In this document: in pieces, positions 54,026-63,475 of the stretch
How positions within the stretch are numbered: the stretch's first letter is position 1
How the letters are laid out: every line of letters begins with the position of its first letter
From: Chitinophagaceae bacterium
Lineage (GTDB): Bacteria; Bacteroidota; Bacteroidia; Chitinophagales; Chitinophagaceae
Reading direction: 5' to 3'
Length of the DNA: 64,000 nucleotides
Assembly: GCA_020403425.1 (NCBI GenBank)
Contig: JADBXR010000004.1
Coordinates: forward strand, 1 to 64,000
Position numbers and translations under genes: made by a program
The notes under the pieces: generated by a model
What the model was told of the DNA's origin: nothing
The model's database searches: none
The model's input: the letters and a program-made list of their open reading frames with translations, nothing else

Positions 54026-54670
54026 TCAATCCGTGATAAATGGAAGTTTTTTTACGGTCCCGGCCGTTCTGGTCAGATGAGCACACAGGTTCTTAAAGGT
54101 CTCCACCGGTCCTTTGGCAGAAAAAGAGTTGATGATCCAGGCGGGCAGCTCGCCACCGGGATCTACCTGCAGGGTATAGATCACCTGTACCTCTTTATTG
54201 GTCAGAGGGATCAACTGCCAGCTTCCTTCCGAATGATCGATCCGAACCAGTTTATCCTTTTTCGGTTCCCACCCGCTCACATTATTGGCTTTGATGTTCA
54301 CTTCCCTGCTGACTGGGTTTTGGCTGATGATCATGTGCGACACAAAATCGCGGTTTGCGGCAGGCCAGGGGAATACCACTTCTGAATAATAATACAATTC
54401 AGCAGGGGAAACCTGTTTCAGTAAACGGGTGGCACGGCTGTTGAATACCCAACTATCATAGGAAGATACGTCTGCGATCACAGCGCTTAACTGGGAGAGT
54501 GTTGTCTGGAATACCGCTTCCAGTTTTACCGCATTCACTTTGGAGTTGCTGCGTTTTTGCGAGTAGGTCCTGATGCCGTCCCTTTCTCCCGACAGCTTCC
54601 AGTTTTCCTGCGCCCGGCACAGAAAGCAGGTGATCCCCAAAAACCATGTCAGTAAAAGCTGCCTAAGCAT
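54026..54670 (-). CDS. START-domain protein
   Basis: A 214-residue exported protein (signal peptide MLRQLLLTWFLGITCFLCRA). A START/Bet v1-like lipid-binding domain spans about residues 25-200: GERDGIRTYSQKRSNSKVNA, VIADVSSYDSWVFNSRATRL, YYSEVVFPWPAANRDFVSHM and VIYTLQVDPGGELPAWIINS. It probably binds or moves a lipid in the periplasm. A possible operon with the DsrE gene downstream (82 nt). The 314-nt gap to recA holds the divergent promoters. Confidence 0.87.
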   Translation of the reverse strand: MLRQLLLTWFLGITCFLCRAQENWKLSGERDGIRTYSQKRSNSKVNAVKLEAVFQTTLSQLSAVIADVSSYDSWVFNSRATRLLKQVSPAELYYYSEVVFPWPAANRDFVSHMIISQNPVSREVNIKANNVSGWEPKKDKLVRIDHSEGSWQLIPLTNKEVQVIYTLQVDPGGELPAWIINSFSAKGPVETFKNLCAHLTRTAGTVKKLPFITD

Positions 54671-54957
54671 AGATGATACAGGATAACAGATGACCCGAAA
54701 CCAGGTGCAAGGTAAGGCTGCCGGCCAGATACTGTTTTAGGTGTCCCCGATTTAACAATTCCTGTCGGCCCATCCTACCGTTAAAAAAACCTCCTGAACA
54801 GGTATTTATACGATTGTCTGCCCAGCCGGCGCCCCCTAGTTTTATGGTACCAGGCAGCTTTCCTATGGAAACAATAAGTGTAAACTAAATACGTTAGGAA
54901 AAAAATACTAAAAAAATTAGTGTGTATAAGAAAAAACAGCTACTTTTACGTTCCCAT

Positions 54958-54965
54958 TAATTTTG
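54958..54965 (+). promoter_or_regulatory. Candidate recA -7 promoter element
   Basis: TAATTTTG matches TAnnTTTG, 19 nt upstream of the recA ATG. I saw no LexA-like palindrome nearby, so SOS control is not shown. Confidence 0.45.
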
Positions 54966-54984
54966 ATCCTTAAATTCTAAGACA

Positions 54985-55995
54985 ATGAGCAATGCAGAAA
55001 AGCTAAAGGCGCTGAAGCTGACGATCGACAAGATCGATAAAGACTATGGTAAGGGTAGTGTGATGATGATGAACGAGAAGAGCCAGGAACCAATGGAAGT
55101 GATCTCAACCGGCTCGATCGGTCTGGATGCTGCGCTGGGTGTGGGCGGTCTGCCAAAAGGAAGGATCATTGAGATATATGGACCGGAATCTTCGGGTAAG
55201 ACCACGGTCGCCATCCACGTGATCGCCGAAGCACAAAAAAAGGGCGGCATGTGCGCCATCATCGATGCTGAACACGCTTTTGATAGTTCCTATGCCCAGA
55301 AATTGGGTGTGGATGTTGATAACCTGCTGATATCACAACCCGACTACGGTGAACAGGCTCTGGAGATCGCCGACAGGCTGATCCTTTCCGGTGCGCTGGA
55401 TGTGGTAGTGATCGACTCTGTGGCCGCACTGGTTCCCAAAAGTGAACTGGAAGGAGAAATGGGTGATAGTAAAATGGGACTGCATGCCAGGCTGATGAGC
55501 CAGGCCCTGCGTAAGCTCACCGCTACCATCAATAAGACCAATACGGTCTGCATTTTCATCAACCAGCTTCGTGAGAAGATCGGTGTCATGTTCGGTAATC
55601 CAGAGACCACTACCGGTGGTAATGCACTGAAGTTCTATGCTTCTGTGCGACTCGATATCCGTCGTATGACGCAGATCAAGGACGGTGATGCGGCAGTGGG
55701 TAACCACGTTAAGGTGAAAGTGGTGAAGAATAAAGTGGCACCACCATTCCGTGCTGCCGAATTCGATATCATTTTCGGAGAAGGTATCAGCAAACTCGGA
55801 GAGATCATTGATATGGGTGTGGAACTGGGCATTGTGCAGAAAAGCGGCTCCTGGTTCAGCTATGAAAGCAATAAACTGGGGCAGGGACGGGATTCTGTCA
55901 AGAGCCTGCTGCACGATAATCCTGAACTGGCCAATGAAATTGAGGCCAAGATCAGGGCCAAGATATCCGAAGTGACTCTGGCAACAGAAGCATAA
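54985..55995 (+). CDS. recA: Recombinase RecA
   Basis: A 336-residue strand-exchange protein and ATPase. Walker A is GPESSGKT (66-73); [11 protein letters not shown] is Walker B, followed by loop 1 ([20 protein letters not shown]), [20 protein letters not shown] and loop 2 [12 protein letters not shown]. The C-terminal domain is present but the acidic tail found in proteobacterial RecA is shortened. A strong terminator follows. Confidence 0.98.
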   Translation: MSNAEKLKALKLTIDKIDKDYGKGSVMMMNEKSQEPMEVISTGSIGLDAALGVGGLPKGRIIEIYGPESSGKTTVAIHVIAEAQKKGGMCAIIDAEHAFDSSYAQKLGVDVDNLLISQPDYGEQALEIADRLILSGALDVVVIDSVAALVPKSELEGEMGDSKMGLHARLMSQALRKLTATINKTNTVCIFINQLREKIGVMFGNPETTTGGNALKFYASVRLDIRRMTQIKDGDAAVGNHVKVKVVKNKVAPPFRAAEFDIIFGEGISKLGEIIDMGVELGIVQKSGSWFSYESNKLGQGRDSVKSLLHDNPELANEIEAKIRAKISEVTLATEA

Positions 55996-56023
55996 GACTT
56001 GTTTTGATGGGTTAGTTAGTAAG

Positions 56024-56045
56024 ACCACCGCAGGGATGCGGTGGT
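56024..56045 (+). terminator. recA terminator
   Basis: ACCACCGCA (56024-56032) pairs with TGCGGTGGT (56037-56045), loop GGGA, then a T run. Confidence 0.88.
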
Positions 56046-56195
56046 TTTTTTATACCCCGAAAATGATCACCCGGGAACTGGAATGTGGGGAAAATGAACG
56101 GGGTATTTGCCCCCGAATCAGCTTTTCGCTAAATCTGAATAGAATAATAATATTTATTCTGCCGAAACAGGTTATTTCCTGTTTCAATAAAGCCG

Positions 56196-57203
56196 TTGCA
56201 TACCCGGATCATTCGTTATATTGAGAAGCTTAATTTTCAGGTATTGCTCTACTCCCTGGTAAAAATATTCGTCTGGCTGGCCTTACAGATCTTCTGCACA
56301 AGAACCACGGTGACGGGTAAGCGGTCGCTGCTGACCGCCGGTCCGCTGCTGCTGGTGGCCAACCACCCCAATTCTTTCCTGGATGCCATCATCATCGGTG
56401 CCCAGTTTCCCAGGCCGGTCCATTTTCTGGCAAGGGGCGACGCCTTTCAAAGACCCTGGCATAGTGTCCTGCTCCGTCTGCTAAACATGATACCCGTATA
56501 TCGCCTGAGCGAGGGAAAAGAGAACCTGTATCTGAACGAAGCGGCCTTCCGGCGGAGCTCAGAGATACTGACATCGGGCGGTATCGTCCTGATCTTCATA
56601 GAGGGTATCTGTGTGAACAAACATGAACTGCAACCCTTTAAAAAAGGAGCGGCCCGCATAACCTGGAACAACCGGAACCTTCCGCAATTTTCCGTACTGC
56701 CAGTTGGCATTGGTTATGATTCTTTTGTTTCTTTTGGTAAAGATGTGTTGATACAGCTGGGCGACCCACTCACACCCGATCAACTCTTCCCATTTTCCGA
56801 TGAGTCCCGCAACCTGTCATATTTTAATAAACGATTGTTGGAAGAGTTGCTTCCCAGAATAGAGATACCCGCTGCAACACAAGCCACACCGGTATTACAG
56901 ATGGCTCTTTCTTATTTTACCGCCGTGCCCGGCTGGCTCATACATGCGCCATTGTATTACCCATTGAAATACCTGATCCGCAAAAAAACCACCGGAACGG
57001 TCTTTTATGATTCGGTACTGTTCGGTTCCCTGTTACTGCTCTATCCTCTCTACCTGATCTTGCTGTGTTCACTTAGCCTGCAACTGGGTGCCAGCCATTC
57101 GTCGGTATGGCTGTTTATCCTGCTCGCGCCGTTTGCCGCCTATATCACGGTCCGGTCGTCCAGGAATTTTTCAGAGAAGCGTGCAGAAGCGGTCATTTTA
57201 TGA
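56196..57203 (+). CDS. 1-acyl-glycerol-3-phosphate acyltransferase-like membrane protein
   Basis: A protein of about 335 residues from a TTG at 56196; no in-frame ATG precedes the catalytic motif, so the start is uncertain. PlsC motifs: LLVANHPNSFLD (HxxxxD-type), FLARGDAFQRPW, IPVYRLSEGKENLYLNE and IVLIFIEGICVNKHELQPF. The C-terminus has two membrane segments. It would acylate lysophosphatidate or a similar acceptor in the inner membrane. Followed by mgsA, 44 nt away. Confidence 0.83.
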   Translation: MHTRIIRYIEKLNFQVLLYSLVKIFVWLALQIFCTRTTVTGKRSLLTAGPLLLVANHPNSFLDAIIIGAQFPRPVHFLARGDAFQRPWHSVLLRLLNMIPVYRLSEGKENLYLNEAAFRRSSEILTSGGIVLIFIEGICVNKHELQPFKKGAARITWNNRNLPQFSVLPVGIGYDSFVSFGKDVLIQLGDPLTPDQLFPFSDESRNLSYFNKRLLEELLPRIEIPAATQATPVLQMALSYFTAVPGWLIHAPLYYPLKYLIRKKTTGTVFYDSVLFGSLLLLYPLYLILLCSLSLQLGASHSSVWLFILLAPFAAYITVRSSRNFSEKRAEAVIL

Positions 57204-57247
57204 ACGACGGTTACCTTACCTTCATACCAGGTATCAATAACAAAAAC

Positions 57248-57700
57248 ATGTCTCAGACCAAAGTACTCGGCAAGCGCAAAAGGATCGCCCTGGTGGCGCA
57301 TGACCATAAAAAATCAGACCTGCTCGAATGGGCCAAACATAACAGTGTACAGTTGGCCAAACACGAACTCTTTGCCACCGGCACCACCGGTCGGTTACTG
57401 GAAGAAACGCTGGACAGGCCCGTTAAAAAACTATTGAGTGGTCCCCTCGGCGGCGACCAGCAGATCGGCGCCATGATCGCCAACGGCGAGATCGATATGA
57501 TGTTCTTTTTCTTTGATCCCATGGAGGCACAACCGCACGACAGTGATGTGAAGGCCCTGTTGCGTTTGTGTGTGGCCTGGAACATACCCATGGCCTGCGA
57601 CCGCGCCACGGCCGACTTTGTGATGACCTCACCGTTCATGCACGAAGAGTATACCTGCACGCTGCCTGATTATGGGGGCTATTTAAACCGGAAGATCTGA
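57248..57700 (+). CDS. mgsA: Methylglyoxal synthase
   Basis: A 150-residue enzyme converting dihydroxyacetone phosphate to methylglyoxal, a bypass relieving sugar-phosphate stress. The start is the ATG at 57248 (MSQTKVLGKRKRIALVAHDH); earlier ATGs overlap the acyltransferase. Motifs: ALVAHDHKKSDLLEWA, FATGTTGRLLEE, LSGPLGGDQQIGAMIANGEI with the catalytic Asp, and FDPMEAQPHDSDVKALLRL. Full length. The stop is 1 nt from the next gene. Confidence 0.95.
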   Translation: MSQTKVLGKRKRIALVAHDHKKSDLLEWAKHNSVQLAKHELFATGTTGRLLEETLDRPVKKLLSGPLGGDQQIGAMIANGEIDMMFFFFDPMEAQPHDSDVKALLRLCVAWNIPMACDRATADFVMTSPFMHEEYTCTLPDYGGYLNRKI

Positions 57701-57701
57701 T

Positions 57702-58205
57702 ATGGAGACAGTGATACTGCGCCCCTGGCAAAAACAGGATGCACAGGAGCTGGCATCGGTGGCCAATAACCGACAGATCTGGAACCAGGTGCGTGATGCG
57801 TTGCCCAGTCCTTATACCGTGATGGATGCACTTCAATGGATCACACATGTGAATACACAGAGACCCGTACTCAATTTCGCCATCGTGTACAACGGAAAGA
57901 TTGCGGGCAGTATCGGCTGCACACTGCAAACCGACATAGCAAGGCGCAATGTTGAGATCGGCTATTTTGTGGGACAACCCTACTGGGGAAAAGGCATCGC
58001 CACCCAGGCGGTGAAACAACTGGTACAATTCATCCAAACCCAAACAGATATGGTGCGCATAGAAGCGCATGTATTTGCATCGAACAAAGCTTCCATGAAA
58101 GTGTTGCAGAAGAACGGATTTCACCTGGAAGCCATACATCGCAAAGCGTCGTTCAAAAACAACGAACTGGTGGATGACCACCTCTGGGTAAGGTTCACTT
58201 CTTAA
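57702..58205 (+). CDS. GNAT-family N-acetyltransferase
   Basis: A 167-residue acetyltransferase of the RimJ/RimL type: VILRPWQKQDAQELASVANN at the start, AIVYNGKIAGSIGC, NVEIGYFVGQPYWGKGIATQ (the acetyl-CoA loop) and RIEAHVFASNKASMKVLQKN. It may acetylate a protein N-terminus or a small amine. It follows mgsA by 1 nt, so they are likely co-transcribed. Confidence 0.92.
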   Translation: METVILRPWQKQDAQELASVANNRQIWNQVRDALPSPYTVMDALQWITHVNTQRPVLNFAIVYNGKIAGSIGCTLQTDIARRNVEIGYFVGQPYWGKGIATQAVKQLVQFIQTQTDMVRIEAHVFASNKASMKVLQKNGFHLEAIHRKASFKNNELVDDHLWVRFTS

Positions 58206-58215
58206 AACAACTTTT

Positions 58216-59871
58216 ATGAGAAAAATCTTCATTGTCTTTCTGTTATTCACTGCCTCCGCAGTTCTTGCACAGGACAGCCTTACCAAGAATGACCTTCCTG
58301 CTGCAGCGCGGCTCATTGATCTCAATTTTACACAACAGGAGGTCGACAGCATGTATGATGGTGTCAAGGAGAACATGTTGCTCTATCGCCTCATGCACCA
58401 GAAAACACTGAACAACAACGTTCCCATGAGTTTGTGGCAAAGCCCTGTGTTACCGGGTATGGGGTTCAACGAAAAACAGGAAAAGCAACACTGGAAGATA
58501 CCCACTAAAGTAAAACTGCCTGAGAACAGGAACGAGCTGGCATTCTACAATATCCTGCAGCTGGCATCGCTCATTAAGAACAAACAGATCAGTTCGGTGG
58601 AGCTCACAAAATTATTTATCGACCGCATCCGCCAATACGGCGATACGCTGCAATGCGTGATCACGGTCACCGAGGAGATCGCCATGCAGCAGGCACAGCG
58701 CGCCGATGAGGAGATCGCCGCAGGAAAATACCGCGGACCCCTACACGGGATCCCCTATGGATTGAAGGACCTGTTTGCTGTAAAAGGCACCCGCACCACC
58801 TGGGGCGCCGCACCCTACCGCAACCAGGTGATAGAACAGGATGCATTTGTATACACACAATTACAGAATGCAGGTGCGGTACTGGTGGCCAAGTTCACCC
58901 TGGGCGCACTGGCCATGGGTGATTACTGGTATGGCGGAAGGACCAAAAATCCCTGGAACCTGTTAACAGGTTCATCGGGATCATCTGCTGGTTCGGCCTC
59001 GGCAACGGTGGCGGGACTGGTACCTTTTGCCATCGGCACCGAGACCTGGGGTTCCATCGTATCACCATCATCCACTTGCGGGGCCACCGGTTTGCGGCCC
59101 ACGTTCGGCAGGATCAGTCGCAGCGGTGCCATGACCCTGAGCTGGAGTCTGGATAAAGTAGGTCCCATCTGCCGAAGCGCAGAAGATGCGGCCGTGGTGT
59201 TCAACTACCTGCACGGTACCGACGGTCTGGACCAGAGCGCCGTTACCAAACCGTTCAACTACGATACAAAAGCTGATATCAAAAAGATGCGCGTGGCTTA
59301 TGCCAAAAATTATTACGACCGCATCACTGATACTACCCGCAGCGAATGGAAAGTGCTGGAGACCTACAAACAAATGGGCGTGGAACTGGTGCCCGTGAAC
59401 TTTCCAGACAGCGGCCAGTATCATTATGCCATCATGGACATGGTGATCGGCGCTGAATGTGCGGCCGCGTTTGATGATTTCACCCGTACGAACCTGGATG
59501 ATGAAATGACGAGACAGGGAAAATATGACTGGCCCAACAGTTTCCGCACATCGCGTTTTGTACCTGCGGTGGAATACATCAACGCCAACCGACACCGTTA
59601 CCTGTTGATGCAACTGGTGAACGAGACCATGAAAGATGTGGATGTGCTGATCTGTCCCACCCGCGGCAGCGGTAACCAGGGTGCCATCACCAATCTTACC
59701 GGGCACCCGGTCGTTTGTATGCCCACCGGCTTCGACAAACGCAGTAATCTGCCCACCAGCATCACGCTGATCGGGAAATTATATGATGAAGCAACGATAC
59801 TGTCGGCCGCCAAAGCTTACCAGGACGCCACGCAGTGGGATGAGATGCACCCACCGATGTTCCTGAAATGA
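58216..59871 (+). CDS. Exported amidase (amidase-signature family)
   Basis: A 551-residue protein with a signal peptide (VFLLFTASAVLAQ). The Ser-cisSer-Lys site is clear: HGIPYGLKDLFAVKG (Lys), LTGSSGSSAGSASATVAGLV (cis-Ser), FAIGTETWGSIVSPSSTCG (Ser). C-terminal VLICPTRGSGNQGAITNLTG and LPTSITLIGKLYDEATILS fit the family. It cleaves an amide in the periplasm; substrate unknown. 10 nt after the GNAT gene. Confidence 0.92.
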   Translation: MRKIFIVFLLFTASAVLAQDSLTKNDLPAAARLIDLNFTQQEVDSMYDGVKENMLLYRLMHQKTLNNNVPMSLWQSPVLPGMGFNEKQEKQHWKIPTKVKLPENRNELAFYNILQLASLIKNKQISSVELTKLFIDRIRQYGDTLQCVITVTEEIAMQQAQRADEEIAAGKYRGPLHGIPYGLKDLFAVKGTRTTWGAAPYRNQVIEQDAFVYTQLQNAGAVLVAKFTLGALAMGDYWYGGRTKNPWNLLTGSSGSSAGSASATVAGLVPFAIGTETWGSIVSPSSTCGATGLRPTFGRISRSGAMTLSWSLDKVGPICRSAEDAAVVFNYLHGTDGLDQSAVTKPFNYDTKADIKKMRVAYAKNYYDRITDTTRSEWKVLETYKQMGVELVPVNFPDSGQYHYAIMDMVIGAECAAAFDDFTRTNLDDEMTRQGKYDWPNSFRTSRFVPAVEYINANRHRYLLMQLVNETMKDVDVLICPTRGSGNQGAITNLTGHPVVCMPTGFDKRSNLPTSITLIGKLYDEATILSAAKAYQDATQWDEMHPPMFLK

Positions 59872-60006
59872 TCGGAACAGTTCGGTATTCGTAGCGAAGG
59901 AGATGCAGTGAGTGACACAACAGACGATGCCATGAAAAAGGGATGCCGGTGCAAATGCCCGGACGAAATCAGTAAATTGCCTTATAACCAACCCCAACCA
60001 AGAGAC

Positions 60007-62229
60007 ATGAGAAAATTAATTGCCTGCGGATTTGTAGCCGCACTGGGTATCAGCGGCCCGCTGTTGGCACAGAAGACCCTTACCGGATTCACTGAGAGAT
60101 CGGCTGTTGAACAGAAACAACTGGAGCAGAAATTTGATGCGCAACTGAGCGCCGCAAGGGTGGGCCAGGCCATTAAGGACCTGTCGGCCGTGCCACACCA
60201 TGTGGGCTCTGCAGGCGGAAAAGCCGTGGCAGAGAATATCCTGAACAAGTTCAAAGCCTATGGATGGGATGCCAAACTGGAGACCTACCAGGTATTGTTT
60301 CCCACACCCAAGACGCGTGTGCTGGAAATGGTATCACCTACCGTATACAAAGCCTTACTGAAAGAACCCGCGTTAAAGGAAGACGCAACGTCTGATCAGC
60401 CGGACCAGCTGCCCACATACAATGCCTGGAGCGCAGATGGTGATGTTACCGGTGAACTGGTGTTCGTGAACTATGGACTGCCGCAGGACTATGAAGTGCT
60501 GGAGAGCCTGGGCATTGATGTGAAAGGAAAGATCGTGATCGCCAAGTATGGCCGCAGCTGGCGAGGTATCAAACCCAAAGTGGCGCAGGAGCATGGGGCC
60601 ATCGGTTGCATCATTTATTCAGATCCCAAGGACGATGGTTATTACCAGGGTGAGGTATACCCGAAAGGTGCTTTCAAGAACGAATATGGTGTGCAGCGCG
60701 GGTCCATCATGGATATGGTGATCTATCCCGGCGATCCGTTAACGCCCAATATCGGCGCTACCGAAAATGCCAAACGACTGAACCGGCTGGAAGCGCCCAA
60801 CCTGCTGAAGATACCGGTATTGCCCATCAGTTATCACGATGCCAAACCTTTGCTGGAAGCACTGGAAGGGCCGGTGGCGCCGGCTGAGTGGAGAGGGGCT
60901 TTGCCTTTCACGTATCACGTGGGTCCCGGTAAGGCCAAAGTGCATTTAAAAGTGGATTTCGACTGGAAATTACAACCTGCCTATAATGTGATCGCCAAGA
61001 TCGCGGGCTCACAATATCCCGACCAGTGGGTGATCCGTGGTAACCACCACGATGCCTGGGTGAATGGCGCCAACGACCCCATCAGTGGCGCTGCCGCTTT
61101 GCTGGAAGAAGCACAGGCCATCGGCCAGCTGGTGAAAACCGGCTGGAAACCCAAACGTACACTGGTATATTGCGCCTGGGACGCGGAAGAGCCTGGGCTG
61201 CTGGGCTCCACCGAATGGGTGGAAGACCATATCAGTGAACTGCAGCAGAAAACTGTGGTGTACATCAACTCAGATGGCAACGGACGCGGTTTTCTGGGTG
61301 TGGAAGGATCACATGCGCTGGAGACACTGGTCACCGAGATCAGCAAGGACGTAACCGATCCGCAGACAAATGTTTCCGTATTTGAACGCGTAAAAGCGAA
61401 CAACGCTGTCAATGCCGCAACGGCCAAAGCCAAAAAAGAGGCACTGGCCAAACCTACGTTTAAAGTGAATGCTATGGGTTCGGGTTCCGACTATTCCTCC
61501 TTTATCCAGCACGCCGGCATCCCTTCTTTGAATATTAGCTATGGTGGTGAAGATGATGGTGGTGAATACCATTCCATCTATGATTCATATGACGACTACA
61601 GCCGATTCAAGGACCCGGGTTTTGTATATGGTGTGGCACTGGCCAAAACAGCCGGACGCGCAGCTTTGCGTATGGCCAATGCGGAAGTGCTGCCTTTTGA
61701 TTTCAGGAGCCTGCATAAGACCGTAAGCGATTATGTGAAAGACCTGCTGAACCAGACAGAACAAATGCGCGAAAGCACGGCCGCAGAAAATGAACTGATC
61801 CGCGCCAACGGGTATGCGCTGGCCAACGATCCCACCGAGAAAAAGAAATTACCCCAGGCAAAGGCCGAAGTACCTTATCTTGATTTCTCTCCCATGCTGA
61901 ACGCATTGACCGAGCTGGAAAAGACCACCGAACAGCTGGCAAGTGCCTGGAGTAAAGCGGTGAACACCAATGGGAATACAGCAGCCTTCAACAAAGCCCT
62001 GTACCAGGCCGAGCAGCAATTGCTTAGCGCTAACGGGCTGCCACGCAGAAGCTGGTACAAACACACATTGTATGCACCGGGTTTTTATACCGGTTATGGC
62101 GTAAAGACCATCCCGGGTGTACGTGAAGCGATTGAGCAGCGTAACTGGAAAGAGGCACAGGAGCAGATAACCGTGGTGGCCGCTTCCCTGCAAAAACTTT
62201 CTGCTTACCTGCAGCAGATCGCACAGTAA
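60007..62229 (+). CDS. M28-family metallopeptidase (glutamate carboxypeptidase II-like)
   Basis: A 740-residue exported protein from the ATG at 60007 (MRKLIACGFVAALGISGPLL); the open frame upstream lacks a signal. Order: a PA insert (about 120-240, VKGKIVIAKYGRSWRGIKPK), the M28 zinc domain with HHDAWVNGANDPISGAAALL, AWDAEEPGLLGSTEWVEDH and the later GGEYHSIYDSYDDYSRF, then a helical dimerization region. It trims peptides outside the cell membrane. The preceding exported amidase may act on similar substrates. Confidence 0.93.
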   Translation: MRKLIACGFVAALGISGPLLAQKTLTGFTERSAVEQKQLEQKFDAQLSAARVGQAIKDLSAVPHHVGSAGGKAVAENILNKFKAYGWDAKLETYQVLFPTPKTRVLEMVSPTVYKALLKEPALKEDATSDQPDQLPTYNAWSADGDVTGELVFVNYGLPQDYEVLESLGIDVKGKIVIAKYGRSWRGIKPKVAQEHGAIGCIIYSDPKDDGYYQGEVYPKGAFKNEYGVQRGSIMDMVIYPGDPLTPNIGATENAKRLNRLEAPNLLKIPVLPISYHDAKPLLEALEGPVAPAEWRGALPFTYHVGPGKAKVHLKVDFDWKLQPAYNVIAKIAGSQYPDQWVIRGNHHDAWVNGANDPISGAAALLEEAQAIGQLVKTGWKPKRTLVYCAWDAEEPGLLGSTEWVEDHISELQQKTVVYINSDGNGRGFLGVEGSHALETLVTEISKDVTDPQTNVSVFERVKANNAVNAATAKAKKEALAKPTFKVNAMGSGSDYSSFIQHAGIPSLNISYGGEDDGGEYHSIYDSYDDYSRFKDPGFVYGVALAKTAGRAALRMANAEVLPFDFRSLHKTVSDYVKDLLNQTEQMRESTAAENELIRANGYALANDPTEKKKLPQAKAEVPYLDFSPMLNALTELEKTTEQLASAWSKAVNTNGNTAAFNKALYQAEQQLLSANGLPRRSWYKHTLYAPGFYTGYGVKTIPGVREAIEQRNWKEAQEQITVVAASLQKLSAYLQQIAQ

Positions 62230-62252
62230 TTTTGCGTGCAGAAGCGCTCAAC

Positions 62253-63401
62253 ATGAAACAAAGACGATTTTTAGTATACCTGGTAGCAGCTATGGCTGCT
62301 ACCAGTGTTTTTGCCCAGTCACCATCTTCGAAAAAACCGTTTTCCATCAGCGCCTTGCGACTGATCGGCGAAAAAGAGATTCCGCATAATCTTTCTTACC
62401 AGGGAACCACGGTGGGCGGATTGTCGTCCATCGATTACGACAGCAAAAGCGGTCTGTATTATCTCATCTGCGATGACCGCTCTGCCATCAATCCTGCACG
62501 TTATTACACGGCAAAGATCTTCTTTACAGAAAAAGGTGTTGACTCAGCGACCCTGCTGGGTGTGACCAACCTGTTGCAGCCCAACGGTAAGACCTATCCC
62601 AACGCCAAAGAGGATCCTGCGCATACACCCGACCCAGAGGCTATGCGCTATGATCCATTGCGGAAACAGTTTGCCTGGAGCAGCGAGGGTGAAAGGATCA
62701 TCCGCGGAAAAGATACGGTGCTGCAGAACCCTTTCATCCACCTCATTACACGCGATGGTAGGTTCTGCGATAGTTTTCCGTTGCCTGTCAATCTTCGCAT
62801 GCAGGCAATAGAAATGGGGCCCAGACAAAACGGTGTGCTGGAGGGTATGAGTTTTTCGCGCAACTACCGCAGCCTTTATGTGAACGTGGAGGAACCCCTG
62901 TACGAAGATGGTCCGCGCGCAGACCTGACAGACAACCAACCCTGGATCCGGATCTACCGGTTTGATGAGGCCAGCAAAAAGAACACGGCGCAGTATGCTT
63001 ATCAACTTGACCCTGTTGCCTATCCCACCACACCACCCGGCGCATTTATGGTGAATGGTGTGCCGGATATACTGTCGCTGGATGACAGGCAGCTGATCGT
63101 AATGGAACGTTCTTTTTCTACAGGCAGGTGGCCCTGCACCATCAAACTCTATCTGACCGACCTGGCAACCGCCGGCGATGTGCGCAGCAATACCTCACTC
63201 CGCAAACACCCACCTGCAAAACCACTGCGCAAAAAACTATTGCTGAACATGGACGACCTGGGCATCTATGTGGACAATGTGGAAGGTATGACACTCGGCC
63301 CCGTCCTTCCCAATGGTCACAGGACATTGGTGTTGGTGTCTGATAACAATTTTAATCTTGCAGAGAAAACCCAGATGTTTGTATTCGAAATCATCCCATG
63401 A
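62253..63401 (+). CDS. Exported esterase-like phytase-family protein
   Basis: A 382-residue protein from the ATG at 62253 (signal peptide MKQRRFLVYLVAAMAATSVF). The 'esterase-like activity of phytase' beta-propeller fold is shown by GGLSSIDYDSKSGLYYLICD, DPEAMRYDPLRKQFAWSSEG, LEGMSFSRNYRSLYVNVEEP and NVEGMTLGPVLPNGHRTLVL. Members may cleave phosphoesters; substrate unknown. It overlaps the next open frame by 4 nt (ATGA at 63398). Confidence 0.88.
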   Translation: MKQRRFLVYLVAAMAATSVFAQSPSSKKPFSISALRLIGEKEIPHNLSYQGTTVGGLSSIDYDSKSGLYYLICDDRSAINPARYYTAKIFFTEKGVDSATLLGVTNLLQPNGKTYPNAKEDPAHTPDPEAMRYDPLRKQFAWSSEGERIIRGKDTVLQNPFIHLITRDGRFCDSFPLPVNLRMQAIEMGPRQNGVLEGMSFSRNYRSLYVNVEEPLYEDGPRADLTDNQPWIRIYRFDEASKKNTAQYAYQLDPVAYPTTPPGAFMVNGVPDILSLDDRQLIVMERSFSTGRWPCTIKLYLTDLATAGDVRSNTSLRKHPPAKPLRKKLLLNMDDLGIYVDNVEGMTLGPVLPNGHRTLVLVSDNNFNLAEKTQMFVFEIIP

Positions 63402-63434
63402 GTCATCATAACCTTTCTCTGCACAACCTCCCCG

Positions 63435-63460
63435 CCCTCTGCGCCTCCGCGGTGAAAAAA
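63435..63460 (+). repeat. CTCTGCGCCTCCGCGGTGAAA-like dispersed sequence
   Basis: CCCTCTGCGCCTCCGCGGTG followed by AAAAAA resembles a short sequence that I know is scattered between genes in many Bacteroidota and other phyla. Here it lies between the phytase-like gene and the cyclophilin start, where the predicted protein sequence would otherwise have an odd 26-residue extension. Confidence 0.4.
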
Positions 63461-63475
63461 TCATCTCGCTGCAAG

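Noticed and set aside
53491..54036. 181-codon plus-strand frame
   Set aside because: Antisense to the DsrE-family gene, which has a signal peptide and clear domain.
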